A stretch of 64,000 bases of DNA from Ancistrus triradiatus (GCA_025084515.1 JAJAGP010000097.1:787996-851995), one strand, 5' to 3'; shown: positions 25,001 to 36,003, counted from the first letter of the stretch. A program made the numbers and translations. Notes: a model not told the origin generated them from the letters alone.

Positions 25001-25540
25001 ATTTGGACAGAGTTAGAGTTAGTAGAGTTAGAGTTGACCTGCTGCAAGTAAGACTGGCCTCACATACTCTGGAGTGATGAATCATGCTTTACTATGACTT
25101 GCATGAATCTGGGTTTGGTATGTGCCAGAGGAATACTACCTGCCTCAATTCACAGCGCCAGGTATAATGTATGGCAGGGGAGCAATATCGGCCTGTGGCT
25201 GTTTTTGATGGTTTAGGCTTGGCCCCTTACTGCAGGGTAATCATCTAGTTACAGAATGCAATACATTCTAGATGGCAGGGCTGGGCGATATGGACTAAAA
25301 TTCATATCTCAATATTCATATCTCATATCGCGATACACAATATATATTTCTCATTCACTACCAACCTCAAAGTCTAACACACACATCCAGTAGATCTGAT
25401 AGTTTATGAAACAAACTTTCATTTTCAGAAGTGGTAGCTATAAGCTTATATGTTTCGAATAGATTAACTTGTGGTCAATGGCATATTAGCTTTGTCTGTT
25501 GTTCTTACTGTAAACAAAGTTTTTACTGAGCAATAGCGCA

Positions 25541-26340
<800 letters not shown>

Positions 26341-26369
26341 GCCCAACCAGTATTAGGTTTAGGGGACAA

Positions 26370-26844
26370 TGTTACGGTTCGCCATATTTAAAGAAGATGA
26401 CGAACCATATTAAACAAAATATAAAGGGTTTGGGACCCAAGTGCAGTGAAATAGACAAAACTGAAATAGACAAAAAATAAAATAAAACAAATAAATAAGC
26501 AAAACTAATATACTTCAAGGAAAGAAAAAATAAATAAATAAAGTCACCTCACTCGTCGGTGACTAGTGGTCTAACCGATCGCACCACCAGACTACTGAGG
26601 TTAAACCTTTGAAAACACGCACCGAGTGAACAGGTAGCGAGTTGGGATACATAGCGCAGCAAAGGTGAATGCAGCCACACTGCCAAGCTCAGGAGTGGGA
26701 CTTAACTACCTGGGCTGGCAGGTGCTGCATATTAGTGCGATCGCGCAGGTACACGTATGCGATCGCATTGACTGTCAGAGTCACTAGAAGGTAACTGAGC
26801 CAACGCTGCCCCCTAGTGTTGGTTAGTGGGTGTGACCTCTAACA
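26370..26844 (-). repeat. 3' LTR of the gag-only element, internally deleted
   Basis: It starts TGTTACGGTTCGCCATATTT and ends GACCTCTAACA on the plus strand. Compared with the 5' LTR it lacks about 537 bp (counterpart 28896-29432), with the junction at a 3-bp ACC repeat. It also lacks about 34 bp of the tRNA-like region. Its TATA-like box is changed to TAGTTAAG on the sense strand. Confidence 0.9.
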
Positions 26845-26847
26845 GTA

Positions 26848-26860
26848 CCCCCCCCCCCCA
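26848..26860 (-). other. Polypurine tract of the LTR element
   Basis: Thirteen Cs on plus are thirteen Gs on the element's sense strand, 3 nt from the start of the 3' LTR. That is the position where plus-strand DNA synthesis is primed in LTR elements. Confidence 0.7.
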
Positions 26861-27129
26861 CGGGCGGCGTCTCGCCCCTAAGCACATTCCAAGCTGCCTC
26901 TGGCTTGCCGGACACGCTCAAGGTTGAGCATCTGACGTACTGGGAGGCACTGGGAAGCAGGGCAAGCCTCCACATAGGGGCTGAAAGGGAGGGTGAGGCA
27001 GGTCATGCCGGGTGAAACACCTGGTCTGAGCTCACAAACGACCCTAATCGACTTAAGCGCTGGCAGCTGAGGAGCAAAGCTCAGCAGCTCAGAGGCCGTG
27101 CTCAATGCCAGCGGCCCATGGGCGGGACT

Positions 27130-27310
27130 CGACGGCTGAGGGGTCGGTCTTAGTGACAGTGGCGTGGGGATCAGGATCGACGATCACGGCACTGGAATTG
27201 GTCTCAATGACCGGGGTGTAGGGATCGGGGCTGACGATTGCTGCACAGGAATCAGTCTGTGTGACCGTGGCACGAGAATCAGGACTGACGATTGCATCGC
27301 AAGGGAATGA
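27130..27310 (-). repeat. 57-bp coding-type tandem repeat, about three units
   Basis: On minus, a 19-residue unit of the form AIVSPDxxxxVxxTxSxxA recurs three times (IVSPDSRATVTQTDSCA, IVSPDPYTPVIETNSSA, IVDPDPHATVTKTDPSA). It lies within an open frame 3' of gag. Its function is unknown. Confidence 0.8.
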
Positions 27311-27409
27311 CCAGGGAACGGGCATCGGGACCGACGATTCCGGAGCAGAATGCCCAGACATGGAGCTTATGAGCTATGAAGTGCCAAACACTTAGATACA
27401 GGGTCAAAC

Positions 27410-27826
27410 TGCCCAGGTGCGGAGCTTACGTGTGCGGCGAGCCCAGGTTCAGAGCTAGGGGGCGCTAAATGCTCATGTTCAGAGTTTACGAGTGTGGCAT
27501 GCTCTTGAATGGGGCTTGGCGGCGCTAAATGCCGAGGAATGGAGCTTAGCTGCTCAGATGCGGGCTTGCAAGCGTGGCGAGTACAGGTATGGAGCTAGGT
27601 GGCGCTAAATGCTCGATTCTAGAGCTTGGGGGCGTGGCGAGCTCGAATACGGGGCTAGGCAGCGCTAAACGCTCAGGCACAGGGCCAAACTGCTCAGGTG
27701 CGGAGCTTACGTGCGCGGCGAGCTCAGGTTCAAACCTAGGGGCTCTAAATGCTCATGTTCAGAGCTTACAAGCACGGCGGGCTCTTGAACAGGGCTAGGG
27801 AGCGCTAAGTGCTCAAGCATTGAGCT
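27410..27826 (-). repeat. 60-80 bp degenerate tandem repeat array
   Basis: About six units share the order GAGCTTACG(A)GTG, GGCGAGCTC, GGGGCTAGG, GGCGCTAAATGCTC on the plus strand. The array overlaps the C-terminal end of the gag frame and the sequence 3' of it. Confidence 0.8.
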
Positions 27827-28612
27827 TATGAGCTCAGATGCAGCGCTAATGGATGCCACGAACTCAGGCATGGGGCTGAGCACTGGTAGCTGCTTAAGTA
27901 GAAATCTAGCGTGCTCAGAGACAGCGCTAATGACCTCGAGTGCGGCGCCAGGGGGTGCTGTGGCACACAGCTGCTCAACGGCCACAGCCAAGGTTCGAGA
28001 TCTGCTTGAGTAAACGTGGAAGATTTGAGGCGGGGTGGACCTCTGTACCCTTAGTGGACCTTTCCCTGGGCCTATGAAGTCGAAATTGGCCTCAATGGCC
28101 AGGTCGTACAGCTCAGTTATTGAGGAAGGTGGCTCGAGCCGAGCTAGCTTGTCCCTCACTTTCTCATTGAGCGCAAGGGTAAAGAGGTCCATCAGGGCTC
28201 GGCCATTAAACCCTGCAAGGATGTTGAACTCCCCCACAAAGTCCAGCACCTGCCTGGGACCTTGTCTGATTTCAAAGATCCCAGGGAGGCTAGGAGAGCT
28301 GGCTCGTGGCCAAGGGGCCATCTCACTGGATGGAATGGGAGCCAGGGCGTGATCAGACCCAAGTTCCTGATCCCAAGCAGCAGGTGATAGCTGTTTGGGC
28401 CAGGCGGGGCACCGACGGCATCTGCGGGAGGGGCTGGGCATCTCTATTAGTTCGGCTGGCCAGAAATGGACCACCACTGAACTGAGATAGCTAGCCAGGC
28501 CCCCAAAGGCCACCCGAGAGCCGGGTAATGAAATCTGCTGGCTGCGGCGACTGGGGACCTCTATACTGGAGATCCAGGAGCTAACACTGGGTCCCTTGCT
28601 TGGTGGCTGCAT
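27707..28612 (-). CDS. Gag-like protein of a nonautonomous LTR retrotransposon
   Basis: Gag would form the particle that packages element RNA. From the Met at 28612 the frame runs about 300 codons. A capsid-like helical block reads VLDFVGEFNILAGFNGRALM, then LFTLALNEKVRDKLARLEPP, then SITELYDLAIEANFDFI, the pattern of Ty3/sushi gag and of the PNMA/RTL host genes derived from it. No CCHC zinc knuckle is seen. The C-terminal part has repeated SE.E and PSPV-like segments from the tandem array. The Met at 28612 lies 2 nt inside the internal region. The same frame is open upstream through the LTR to a Met at 28687, so initiation is uncertain. It is intact as an open frame but could be a relic. Confidence 0.7.
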   Translation of the reverse strand: MQPPSKGPSVSSWISSIEVPSRRSQQISLPGSRVAFGGLASYLSSVVVHFWPAELIEMPSPSRRCRRCPAWPKQLSPAAWDQELGSDHALAPIPSSEMAPWPRASSPSLPGIFEIRQGPRQVLDFVGEFNILAGFNGRALMDLFTLALNEKVRDKLARLEPPSSITELYDLAIEANFDFIGPGKGPLRVQRSTPPQIFHVYSSRSRTLAVAVEQLCATAPPGAALEVISAVSEHARFLLKQLPVLSPMPEFVASISAASELISSMLEHLALPSPVQEPAVLVSSEHEHLEPLGLNLSSPRT

Positions 28613-28614
28613 TC
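28603..28614 (-). other. Putative self-priming primer-binding site
   Basis: Sense-strand GAATGCAGCCAC directly abuts the 5' LTR. It does not begin TGG, as tRNA-primed sites do. It is exactly complementary over 12 nt to GTGGCTGCATTC on the sense strand at 29492-29503 in the 5' LTR and again at 26667-26678 in the 3' LTR. Confidence 0.7.
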
Positions 28615-28807
28615 TGTTACGGTTCGCCATATTTAAAGAAGATGATGAACCGTAAATTAAACAAAATATAAAGGGTATGGGACCCAAGTGCAGTTAGCTC
28701 CAGATGGTAACAGTGAACTGAAATAGACAAAAAAATAAATAAATAAAACAAATAAATAATCAAAACTAATATACTTAAAGGAAAGAAAAAATAAATAAAG
28801 AAAGTCA

Positions 28808-28888
28808 CCTCAGTGGCTGGGGATTAAACCCTGGTCGACTGCGTCGGTGACTAGTGGTCTAACCGATCGCACCACCAGACCACTGAGG
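28808..28888 (-). other. tRNA-like fold inside the LTR leader
   Basis: On the sense strand the 81-nt segment is closed by a perfect 9-bp stem (CCTCAGTGG with CCACTGAGG). It contains a D-arm-like GGTGCGATCGGTTAGACC (A-box-like) and a T-arm-like CAGGGTTTAATCCCCAG (B-box-like, one base short of a standard T loop). A counterpart is in the solo LTR at 45397-45471. Whether it is a Pol III promoter relic, a captured SINE head or an RNA signal is unknown. Confidence 0.6.
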
Positions 28889-29491
28889 TTAAACCAAAGA
28901 AATAACCAACAAAGGTCAGTTCCTGTGTGTGCGAGGGAAAGCCCACACATGCACACACAGAGAAGCTCCACTCCGCGCTGAGGGACAGCGAAGGGAGGGG
29001 GCACTGACCCAGCGTGAGCGAGCCCGAAAATGGAGAGGGGGTGGAGCTGAGGCTCCAGACTTTCTGAATAAACAAAAACGAGTAGATACTACGGGGTGCA
29101 CGTGGGAAAGAAACGCGCAGTGCATGCACTACACAAAGGGAATAAAAATACGAAGCGAAAGCAACAGACTTCCCCCAACAAGCCAGGAGCGTAATGCGAT
29201 CGCGTTAGCCGATCGCTGGGATCGAGGGAACACGGAAGTGACCACTGAGAACTGCCGGCGGCAGTCAGAGATGGGATAGAAAACGTACCGGGGGAAGGAA
29301 ATCTCAACCATACACTAGTACTAATCCTTGTCTTACCTCGGGTCCTTCTGGTACCCTACAAGATCGGCCTCCTTAACAAGGCCGGTCGTCCGCTGAGCCT
29401 AACGGGCCAAAGCCTGCGAGGAAACGACCACCTTTGAAAACACGCACCGAGCGAATAGGTAGCGAGTCGGGATATGTAGCGCAGCGAAGGT

Positions 29492-29533
29492 GAATGCAGC
29501 CACACTGCCAAGCTCAGGAGTGGGACTTAAATA
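29492..29533 (-). promoter_or_regulatory. LTR core promoter: TATA-like box and predicted RNA start
   Basis: TATTTAAG (29526-29533) is followed 22 nt later by GTGGCTGCATTC (29503 to 29492), which pairs with the primer-binding site. The first T of the box at -30 is the classical TATA spacing. This spacing supports the self-priming model independently. Confidence 0.65.
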
Positions 29534-29861
29534 CCTGGGCTGGCAGGTGCTGCATGTCGCGCAGGTACACGTACGTGATCGCATTGACTGTCAGAGTCAC
29601 TAGAAGGTAACTGAGCGGTTAATGGGTGTGACCTCTAACAGGCAATCACTTTTTCACACAGGGCCATGTAGGTTTGGATTTTTTTCCTCCCTTAATAATA
29701 AACACCTTAATTTAAAAAAATTTGTGTGTACTTGTGCTTTCTTTGACTAATATTTAAATTGGTTTTATGTTCCGAAACACTTAAGTGTGACAAACATGCA
29801 AAAAAAAAAAAAAAAGGAAATCAGGAAGGAGGCAAACACTTTTTCACACCACTGTATGTTA

Positions 29862-30000
29862 GCCTAGATTGCATCAAGAGTTTTTAGCAGCTGTATAAAG
29901 TCGTGCTGTTCCACAGCTGGGACAAAGAAAATGTCTTTAGCTATAGGATAGGGCACTGCTTTAGTAATGCTGCTCCTCACATTTTCTTTCTTATGGCTCA
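29862..30000 (-). pseudogene. hAT (ZBED-type) transposase fragment
   Basis: The minus-strand frame gives SHKKENVRSSITKAVPYPIA, then KDIFFVPAVEQHDFIQLLKT, then LDAI and a stop. This is the 'TKAIAYYIAKDM...VEKPGFKHLLKTLDPRY' type region that precedes the hAT catalytic domain in ZBED-like transposases. The frame ends at the Tc1 insertion, so the catalytic domain is lost. More decayed coding may continue up to about 30400. Confidence 0.72.
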
Positions 30001-30810
30001 GCACAGCTTTATGAGATTTGTACGTTTTTTGGTGCAGAACCCAGAAAAAGATTCACAGTCTGAGTGGCAGCGGACAGTTTAACACGCTTCATGTTGCACT
30101 TTGTAGCGTGGTAGTAAATGGTGGAAGAGATTAATTGTGATCGAACCTATGTTTACAACTTGTTTTCCGCATTCTGTACAAAATATATTTTGCTATTGCT
30201 AATCTGACACTGAATCCAAAACATCTCCAAATTACTGAGCTCCTGTTTTCTATTCAGCAACTCTTCCGAAGCTTGCCTCATGTCTGTGTTCCTCTGTTTC
30301 ATCGGAGCGTGCAGGGATTATGACTGAGGGAGTGGGGAGGGGTGTTACAGGAGATGCGTCCCAATCCAGTGGCAGCATCCTTTGAAGGAAGCAGTCTACG
30401 AAGACTTACGCGCTGCTATAACGCAATCGGTCTTCAAATGCAGCCTCCGAAGGATGCAGTCCCTGAAATGGGATGCAGCTAGGGTGAAACTGTGCAGGAC
30501 GCAGACAGGGCGAAAAGAATAGGCGACTGGTGTCTCTGCAAGTATAATATTAACGCATCGTAACCTATATTGATATGAACTATATTCTCTCATCACATAT
30601 CTCGTACGAAAATATATCGATATATCTTAAAAACTCGATATATCACCCAGCCCTACTAGATGGTTTGTTGAATTTGCTAATCGTGCTCCGGCATGGTACA
30701 AGGCAACCAGGCACAGTGTGAGCACGGCCTTAATGTCAATGTATTTGGATGTGACGATCATGTGTGGGGTGTCCACCAATTTGTAAGTTTCTGACATTAC
30801 ATACATAGAA

Positions 30811-31783
30811 CATCCCCACTAATGTCGGACTTTTATCCTGACCTTTCTTTTTGTAAAATATTACACCAAAAACACCATATGAGGATTATGTATCCTTTAA
30901 GATTATGTTGTTATCTCATTTTCAGCCAACCTGTCAGACAGACTCCAATAATACTGAGGTCACGAGGTATTAAAATGAGGTCTTTGACACACTGTGATAT
31001 TTTGAGTGTGTAGAGTCCCTACAAACTCTATTCAAAATCATATCACTTCCTGTCACTCAGGAAAATCCACCACTCAAGAAAGGCATCAATCATGGAATTA
31101 CAAGATGTAGAAGGACCATTCTGAGTCTGTCAGAACAGAATGGCAGTGTCATTCACCTCGGGAATCATGATGAAAATATCAATTTCATGTCCCAAATCAT
31201 TTCTACATAATATGCCCACTACCTGTAACACAGGACTGAGCACATATTCCAGGACATTTACTAAATGTATAGCTTTGCATTTCTGCACCTGCATAAGGCT
31301 AACTGGTAACTGATTCTTAAGAGCTGAATGTTTCAGACTCCTGATTCTCTGAAAACAGGTTGACCAAAACTTTAACAAACAGACCTAAGCAATATTAATA
31401 TCCTGTGTGGCAAAATGGCTTTGCTTGTTGTAATTAACATAATTACTTTGGCAGTTGATGAGCGAAAGGAAATCAAACAGCAAGTGTATTCCCATGTAAA
31501 ACATGCAGAGTAAACATGTTGTGTGTTGTTTGCCAGTTCTCCAATTTCTCTAATCTAATACTAGCAGCGGTAATTGAGCCAGTGGATGGATTTAGTGATA
31601 TTTTGCTGCTTTAGCCTCATTGCAGGTTTGTGGTGCCAGATGTGGATTCTGTTTCCATTGCATCTTTGTAATCCCATCCTTGAAATTCACTATAAATTTG
31701 TAACACAACTTCATCAGCTTCCCCTCACCAGTCAGAAGTGTATCACACCTCCAGCACATGAAAGTCCAACTGCAGTGGGTAAT
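30811..31783. other. Intronic spacer
   Basis: No recognisable feature. Confidence 0.5.
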
Positions 31784-31976
31784 TACATTACATTTCCATT
31801 TAGTCATTTAGCAGACACTCTAATCCAGAGCAAATTACAACTAAAATAACCTTCCAGTCTACAATACAAGCCAGTGCAATTTAACAGCCGTGTTCAAAAA
31901 CACAACAGTAGAAGCAGTAGGGATTGAATTCTGGACCTTCTGGCACGTAGTCAAGTACCTTAGTCACTCTATGTAA
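31784..31976 (-). repeat. tRNA-derived SINE with GTCGCTCTGGATAAG-type tail, diverged
   Basis: On plus it reads from the tail complement (TTTAGCAGACACTCTAATCC) to GATTGAATTCTGGACCTTCT (B-box region). Confidence 0.8.
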
Positions 31977-32099
31977 TGGACTAGCACCTTGTACTGGACA
32001 TGTCAATGTGTCAAAACTCTATGGCAATGCAGAATTAAAGCCCCAAGTCAGCTACAATGGTTCTACTGTCTAACTCAGCAGAAATATTCACTTTAAACC
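31977..32099. other. Spacer between two SINEs
   Basis: Unique short spacer. Confidence 0.5.
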
Positions 32100-32287
32100 T
32101 TTACATTTATGTCATTTAGTAGACACCCTTATCCAGAGCGACTTACAATTGATAAAATCTTACAATCCAAGCAACTGTGGGTTAAGAGCCTTGCTCAAGG
32201 ACCCAACAGTGGCAGCCTGGTAGAGGTGGGATTTGAACTCTGGACCTTCTGGTCCATAGCTCAGTACTTTAACCACTAGGCTACCAC
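32100..32287 (-). repeat. tRNA-derived SINE, well preserved
   Basis: On plus it has the tail complement TTATCCAGAGCGACTTACAA, then GACCCAACAGTGGCAGC, a GATTTGAACTCTGGACC B-box complement and TTTAACCACTAGGCTACCAC at the tRNA-like head. It belongs to the same family as 31784, 36004 and 55855. Confidence 0.88.
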
Positions 32288-33937
32288 ATATATTCTAGGC
32301 TAGGCAAGACTAAGCTACACTTATATTCAGGTCAATAATTTAATAGGGAAATTAGGGAATCGGCGCACACACACAAACACACACAATCAGGCAATGTACC
32401 AAAGTGTTAGGATCTCACTTATAAGTATAAAAATTGATATATAAGCATTATATTTAATGTATATATTCAAATTCAAGTGTGTGTTGTGCTTGAGGGTTCT
32501 GTAGACACTGGGTTTGTCACGTTTGAGTGATGGACAATTGCGTATTTATTAATGCCCTCACTCACTTATGGATGATGTAGTGCTGAGATTGCTAAACCAA
32601 CAAGTATAAATGTACGACCAGCTTCATAAAGAATATACATTCCTGAGAAAGGATTAGCTGGAAGTGGTTTGCCAGATATGTGGAGCTAAGTTTAATTTCA
32701 CATGGAAGTCGCAACGATATTAATCAACATTTTCAAATGAAAAAGCACAAATAAGCTGATAAAAAGTAAGTGTGCAGTGTGTACATAACGAATGCCGTGC
32801 TCTGTATCTGCAATAATATATGTGGATGCAGCAAGTTGCTGTCTTGGAGCTTGTGTGTTGAATGAGTGGGGTGAGTAGCTTGGACAGCTACTCAGCACTC
32901 ATATCCAAGCACTGACAGGTAAAAAGACATTATTAGGGCCAGTAATGTCTTTGTGCTGTGTTGGGTGTTCAATGATGAACACTATGAGTAAAGTTTCCTT
33001 GCTCTGACCTGGTACCCCATCCATGCCGACACTACATTATACACAGCATCCTGTATTTCAATATGGAAAATCTGGCCACTCTACCACTTTGGGGTCTTAC
33101 GAACTGTGATGTGTGATGACACCTACATGCTGGAGCTAGAGTAATTGTGGGGAAAAAAGACAAAGACTGGCATCTACAATAAAGACTACAAAGAACTGTT
33201 TAAAGCTTCCCCTTACAGAAACTGAGAGTAAACGAAACAAACCAACAAACTCAGGCTGAGATCAATCAAGATCTTCCAAACTCAACTCAACATTAGTTTC
33301 AATGAACAAAAGCATCATTTTAGATGTGTTTCCTTTTTCTTAAAAAGGGATCACTTTTCTCTCATAAAGTCTCTCCGAACACAAATCAGGCTATTTAGCA
33401 ACTTAAATAATTGCAATTGCCAGCTCATTTCACTTACATAAATTCCTTTTCTTCATATCACGCTTGTTAAGCCATGCTTCTGAACCACTACAGCACTTTT
33501 GTGACTTCTCAGTGACAGTTCACATCTTGTATAGCTTGCTTTCACACTTCAATAATTTACTTTCCCACCAGACTCCTTTTGGGACTGTTATTTTCATGCT
33601 GTCAGTATCTCTGCAGCTCTTTAAACAGATAATCTGATTTCTCTATTTATCCCTGCTTGTCTTGTCATATATCTGTTGAGTTGGAATACTTTCATTATTT
33701 TCATGTCTGTCTTTGCTTTCACACTTTCCTTTTCAAAACAAACTCATATTTTTTACTGTCCTTACTGATGCCAGGAAACCACACAACTGGACTTGAGCAA
33801 CGGGAAGTCCTTTCTGAGCTTTGGCTGCCGATGACTCATACACAACTTCAGACTGGACGCTGAAATTCTGTATGCTGCAGCTGACTTGAATTTGCACTGA
33901 TTAGTGCTGTAAAAAGCGAATGTAAAAATACAATGTA
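32288..33937. other. Intronic stretch
   Basis: A CA-rich patch lies near 32365-32385. No other element or exon is recognised. Confidence 0.5.
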
Positions 33938-34813
33938 CAGGGTGGGCCATTTATATGGATACACCTAAATAAAATGGGATTGGTTAGTGATATCAACTTC
34001 CTGTTTGTGGCACATTAGTATATGGGAAGGGGAAATTTTTCAAGATGGGTGTTGACCATGGCGGCCATTTTGAAGTTTGCCATTTTGGATCCAACTTCAT
34101 TATTTTCAATGGGAAGAGGGTCATGTAACATCAAACTTATTGAGAATTTCACAAGAAAAACAATGGTGTGGTTGTAATGGAACTTTATTCTTTCATGAGT
34201 TATTTGAAAGTTTATGACCACTTATAAAACGTGTTCAAAGTGCTGCCCATTGTGTTGGATTGTCAATGCAACCCTCTTCTCCCACTCTTGACACACTGAT
34301 AGCAACATCGAAGAAGAAATGCTCTCCCAATCTGAACCCCTTAGATTTTTATCTTTGGGGTCATCTGAAGGCAATTGTCTATGCTGTGAAGATATGAGAT
34401 GTGCAGCATCTGAAACAATGGATACTGGAAGCCTGTGTTAGCATTTCTTCTGCGGTGTTGCTATCAGTGTGTCAAGAGTGGGAGAAGAGCGTTGCATTGA
34501 CAATCCAACAGAATGGGCAGCACTTTGAACACATTTTATAAGTGGTCATAAACTTGTAAATAACTCATGAAAGTATACAATTCCGTTAAAACCAATTGTT
34601 TTTCTTGTGAAATTCTCAATAAGTTTGATGTGTTACATGACCCTCTTCCCATAAAGTTGGATCCAAAATGGCCGACTTCAAAATGGCTGCCATGGTCAAC
34701 ACCCATCTTGAAAAGTATCCTCCCTCCCATATACTAATGTGTCACAAATAGGAAGTTGATATCACCAACCATTCCCATTTTATTTAGGTGTATCCATATA
34801 AATGACCCACCTG
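33938..34813. mobile_element. Long-TIR mariner-like element, family F
   Basis: TA flanks both ends (33936-33937 and 34814-34815). The termini CAGGGTGGGCCATTTATATG and the reverse complement of CATATAAATGACCCACCTG open inverted repeats of roughly 370-390 bp each. They leave only a ~115-bp centre (about 34325-34440). The DNA would fold into a near-complete hairpin. Confidence 0.88.
34329..34541 (+). pseudogene. C-terminal piece of a DDD/E transposase, partly within the TIR
   Basis: It reads NLNPLDFYLWGHLKAIVYAV, then a TGA, then DVQHLKQWILEACVSISSAV and LLSVCQEWEKSVALTIQQNG to a TAA at 34541. NPLDFYLWG is the block with the last catalytic acid, here Asp, as in DD37D-type mariner relatives. Downstream of about 34450 the frame runs inside the right inverted repeat, so in this family the transposase C-terminus is encoded in the terminal repeat. 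Confidence 0.75.
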
Positions 34814-35345
34814 TATACTATTAGTGTGTAATATTAAAATAACAAGATGCCATTATCGAAAAACCTTGTGAAACTACATTTATTTAATACTAGCCTCAAA
34901 TGGCATTTGATAGCTGTGTGCATTTTATGTTGCCATGACCTTAATTTTAAATATTGCGGTAAAAACAATTTGTGAGACAGTAGCGCTAGAAGTAATACTG
35001 CTAGTTTTAGTTAAAATTGTGCAAGGAGATGTGCATCTTGGTTGAAAACCTGAGTTTTGGCATAATCCTCACTCCTTTGAACAACCCATGCACAATCTGA
35101 GCAGCGTTTAAGTCGAGACATAAGCCTGTAGCCTGAATAAAGAGGTGTGTAATTTCAGTATTGACACCTTGCTATGTGCACGAAACTGCGCAGAACACGG
35201 CCTAATGAGAACAATTTAACGACACTAATGTGACAAATCATTGTCATGTCATTCACTTTAAATAGCGCTTACAACAGCAGACATCCTTGGAAAGTAGCTT
35301 TACAGAAAGCTGGATCTAGACCCAAAACAGGCAATATAAGCTTAC
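34814..35345. other. Intronic spacer
   Basis: No feature recognised. Confidence 0.5.
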
Positions 35346-35560
35346 ATTCACAGGCACACACATACTCACTTACACTGCGACATTTTAGAGATGACAAATG
35401 ACCGAACACATCCCTATTAAATGAAACTCAAGAAACTAGAGGATTCCCACACAGACACTTGTAGAACATGCAAACTCCACACAGGCAGTGGCTGGTCTGG
35501 GCCTTGAACCTCTCTGGAATTGAGAGGCGACATCGCTAACTGTTGCACCTCCCTGCCACC
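35346..35560 (-). repeat. SINE fragment, minus orientation
   Basis: It contains GAACATGCAAACTCCACACA and ends with a GCTAACTGTTGCACC head complement. It is the family of 16119-16452. Confidence 0.65.
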
Positions 35561-35905
35561 CTTGCCAAAGCTGACAATTAAGAACAAAACCTTTAAAACA
35601 AAAACGTCTTATCTATTCATGCATCTTCATTAGCCTTTTATCTTGGTAAGGATCACAGAAGGTCCAAAGACGATCCATGACACACTGGGCTCAAGGCTGG
35701 AGTAGAGCCCATATAAGGCACCACACATAGCACTTGTTATTTTTTTATTTTAATTACACATAAATGTTGGACCCAGTTTTTCCCAGAACATCACAGCCCT
35801 CCTGGCATTTCTCCCACTATGCATCCTGGTGTCATCACTTCCCTAGGTAGGAGGTTTACCTGTCCATGCATGTTATGTAAAAGAAAAAGAAGTGTCTGTA
35901 AATGG
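35561..35905. other. Intronic spacer with an old repeat fragment
   Basis: About 35630-35730 resembles the fragment near 23960 (GGATCACAGAAGGTCC, GGCTGGAGTAGAGCC). Confidence 0.4.
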
Positions 35906-36003
35906 AGAAGATAATTGTACTGTACACCACTGTACACAGATGAGTGAAAATTATTCAGTTTGAATTATGAATAATGCAGATTAGCTTGTTACAACTGCAC
36001 ATA
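35906..36003 (+). repeat. 98-bp inverted repeat, left arm
   Basis: Its reverse complement is at 36548-36645 with about four mismatches. The shared core includes AGAAGATAATTGTACTGTAC, GTGAAAATTATTCAGTTTGA and TTATGAATAATGCAGATTAG. Confidence 0.88.

Larger units (their letters stand above)
26370..29640 (-). mobile_element. Gag-only Ty3/sushi-like LTR retrotransposon
   Basis: Two LTRs (26370-26844 and 28615-29640) flank a 1,770-bp internal region. The target duplication is GACAA (26365-26369) versus GGCAA (29641-29645), with one mismatch. Orientation is minus: the gag frame reads minus, the C13 tract at 26848-26860 is a purine tract next to the 3' LTR on the sense strand, and the primer-binding site abuts the right (5') LTR. 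No protease, reverse transcriptase, RNase H or integrase is visible and there is no room for them, so replication would need enzymes supplied in trans. Confidence 0.9.
28615..29640 (-). repeat. 5' LTR of the gag-only element, full length
   Basis: At 1,026 bp, it has TG...CA ends on either strand. On the sense strand it has a TATTTAAG box (29526-29533), a predicted RNA start about 30 nt later at 29503, and a leader of about 890 nt before the primer-binding site. The leader includes the tRNA-like module at 28808-28888. U3 would be only about 137 bp. Confidence 0.88.

Noticed and set aside
28929..29279. Arg-rich 116-codon open frame and several overlapping frames in the LTR
   Set aside because: They lie within the GC-rich part of the 5' LTR that is deleted in the 3' LTR. 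Frames occur on both strands and none resembles a retroviral accessory or envelope protein.
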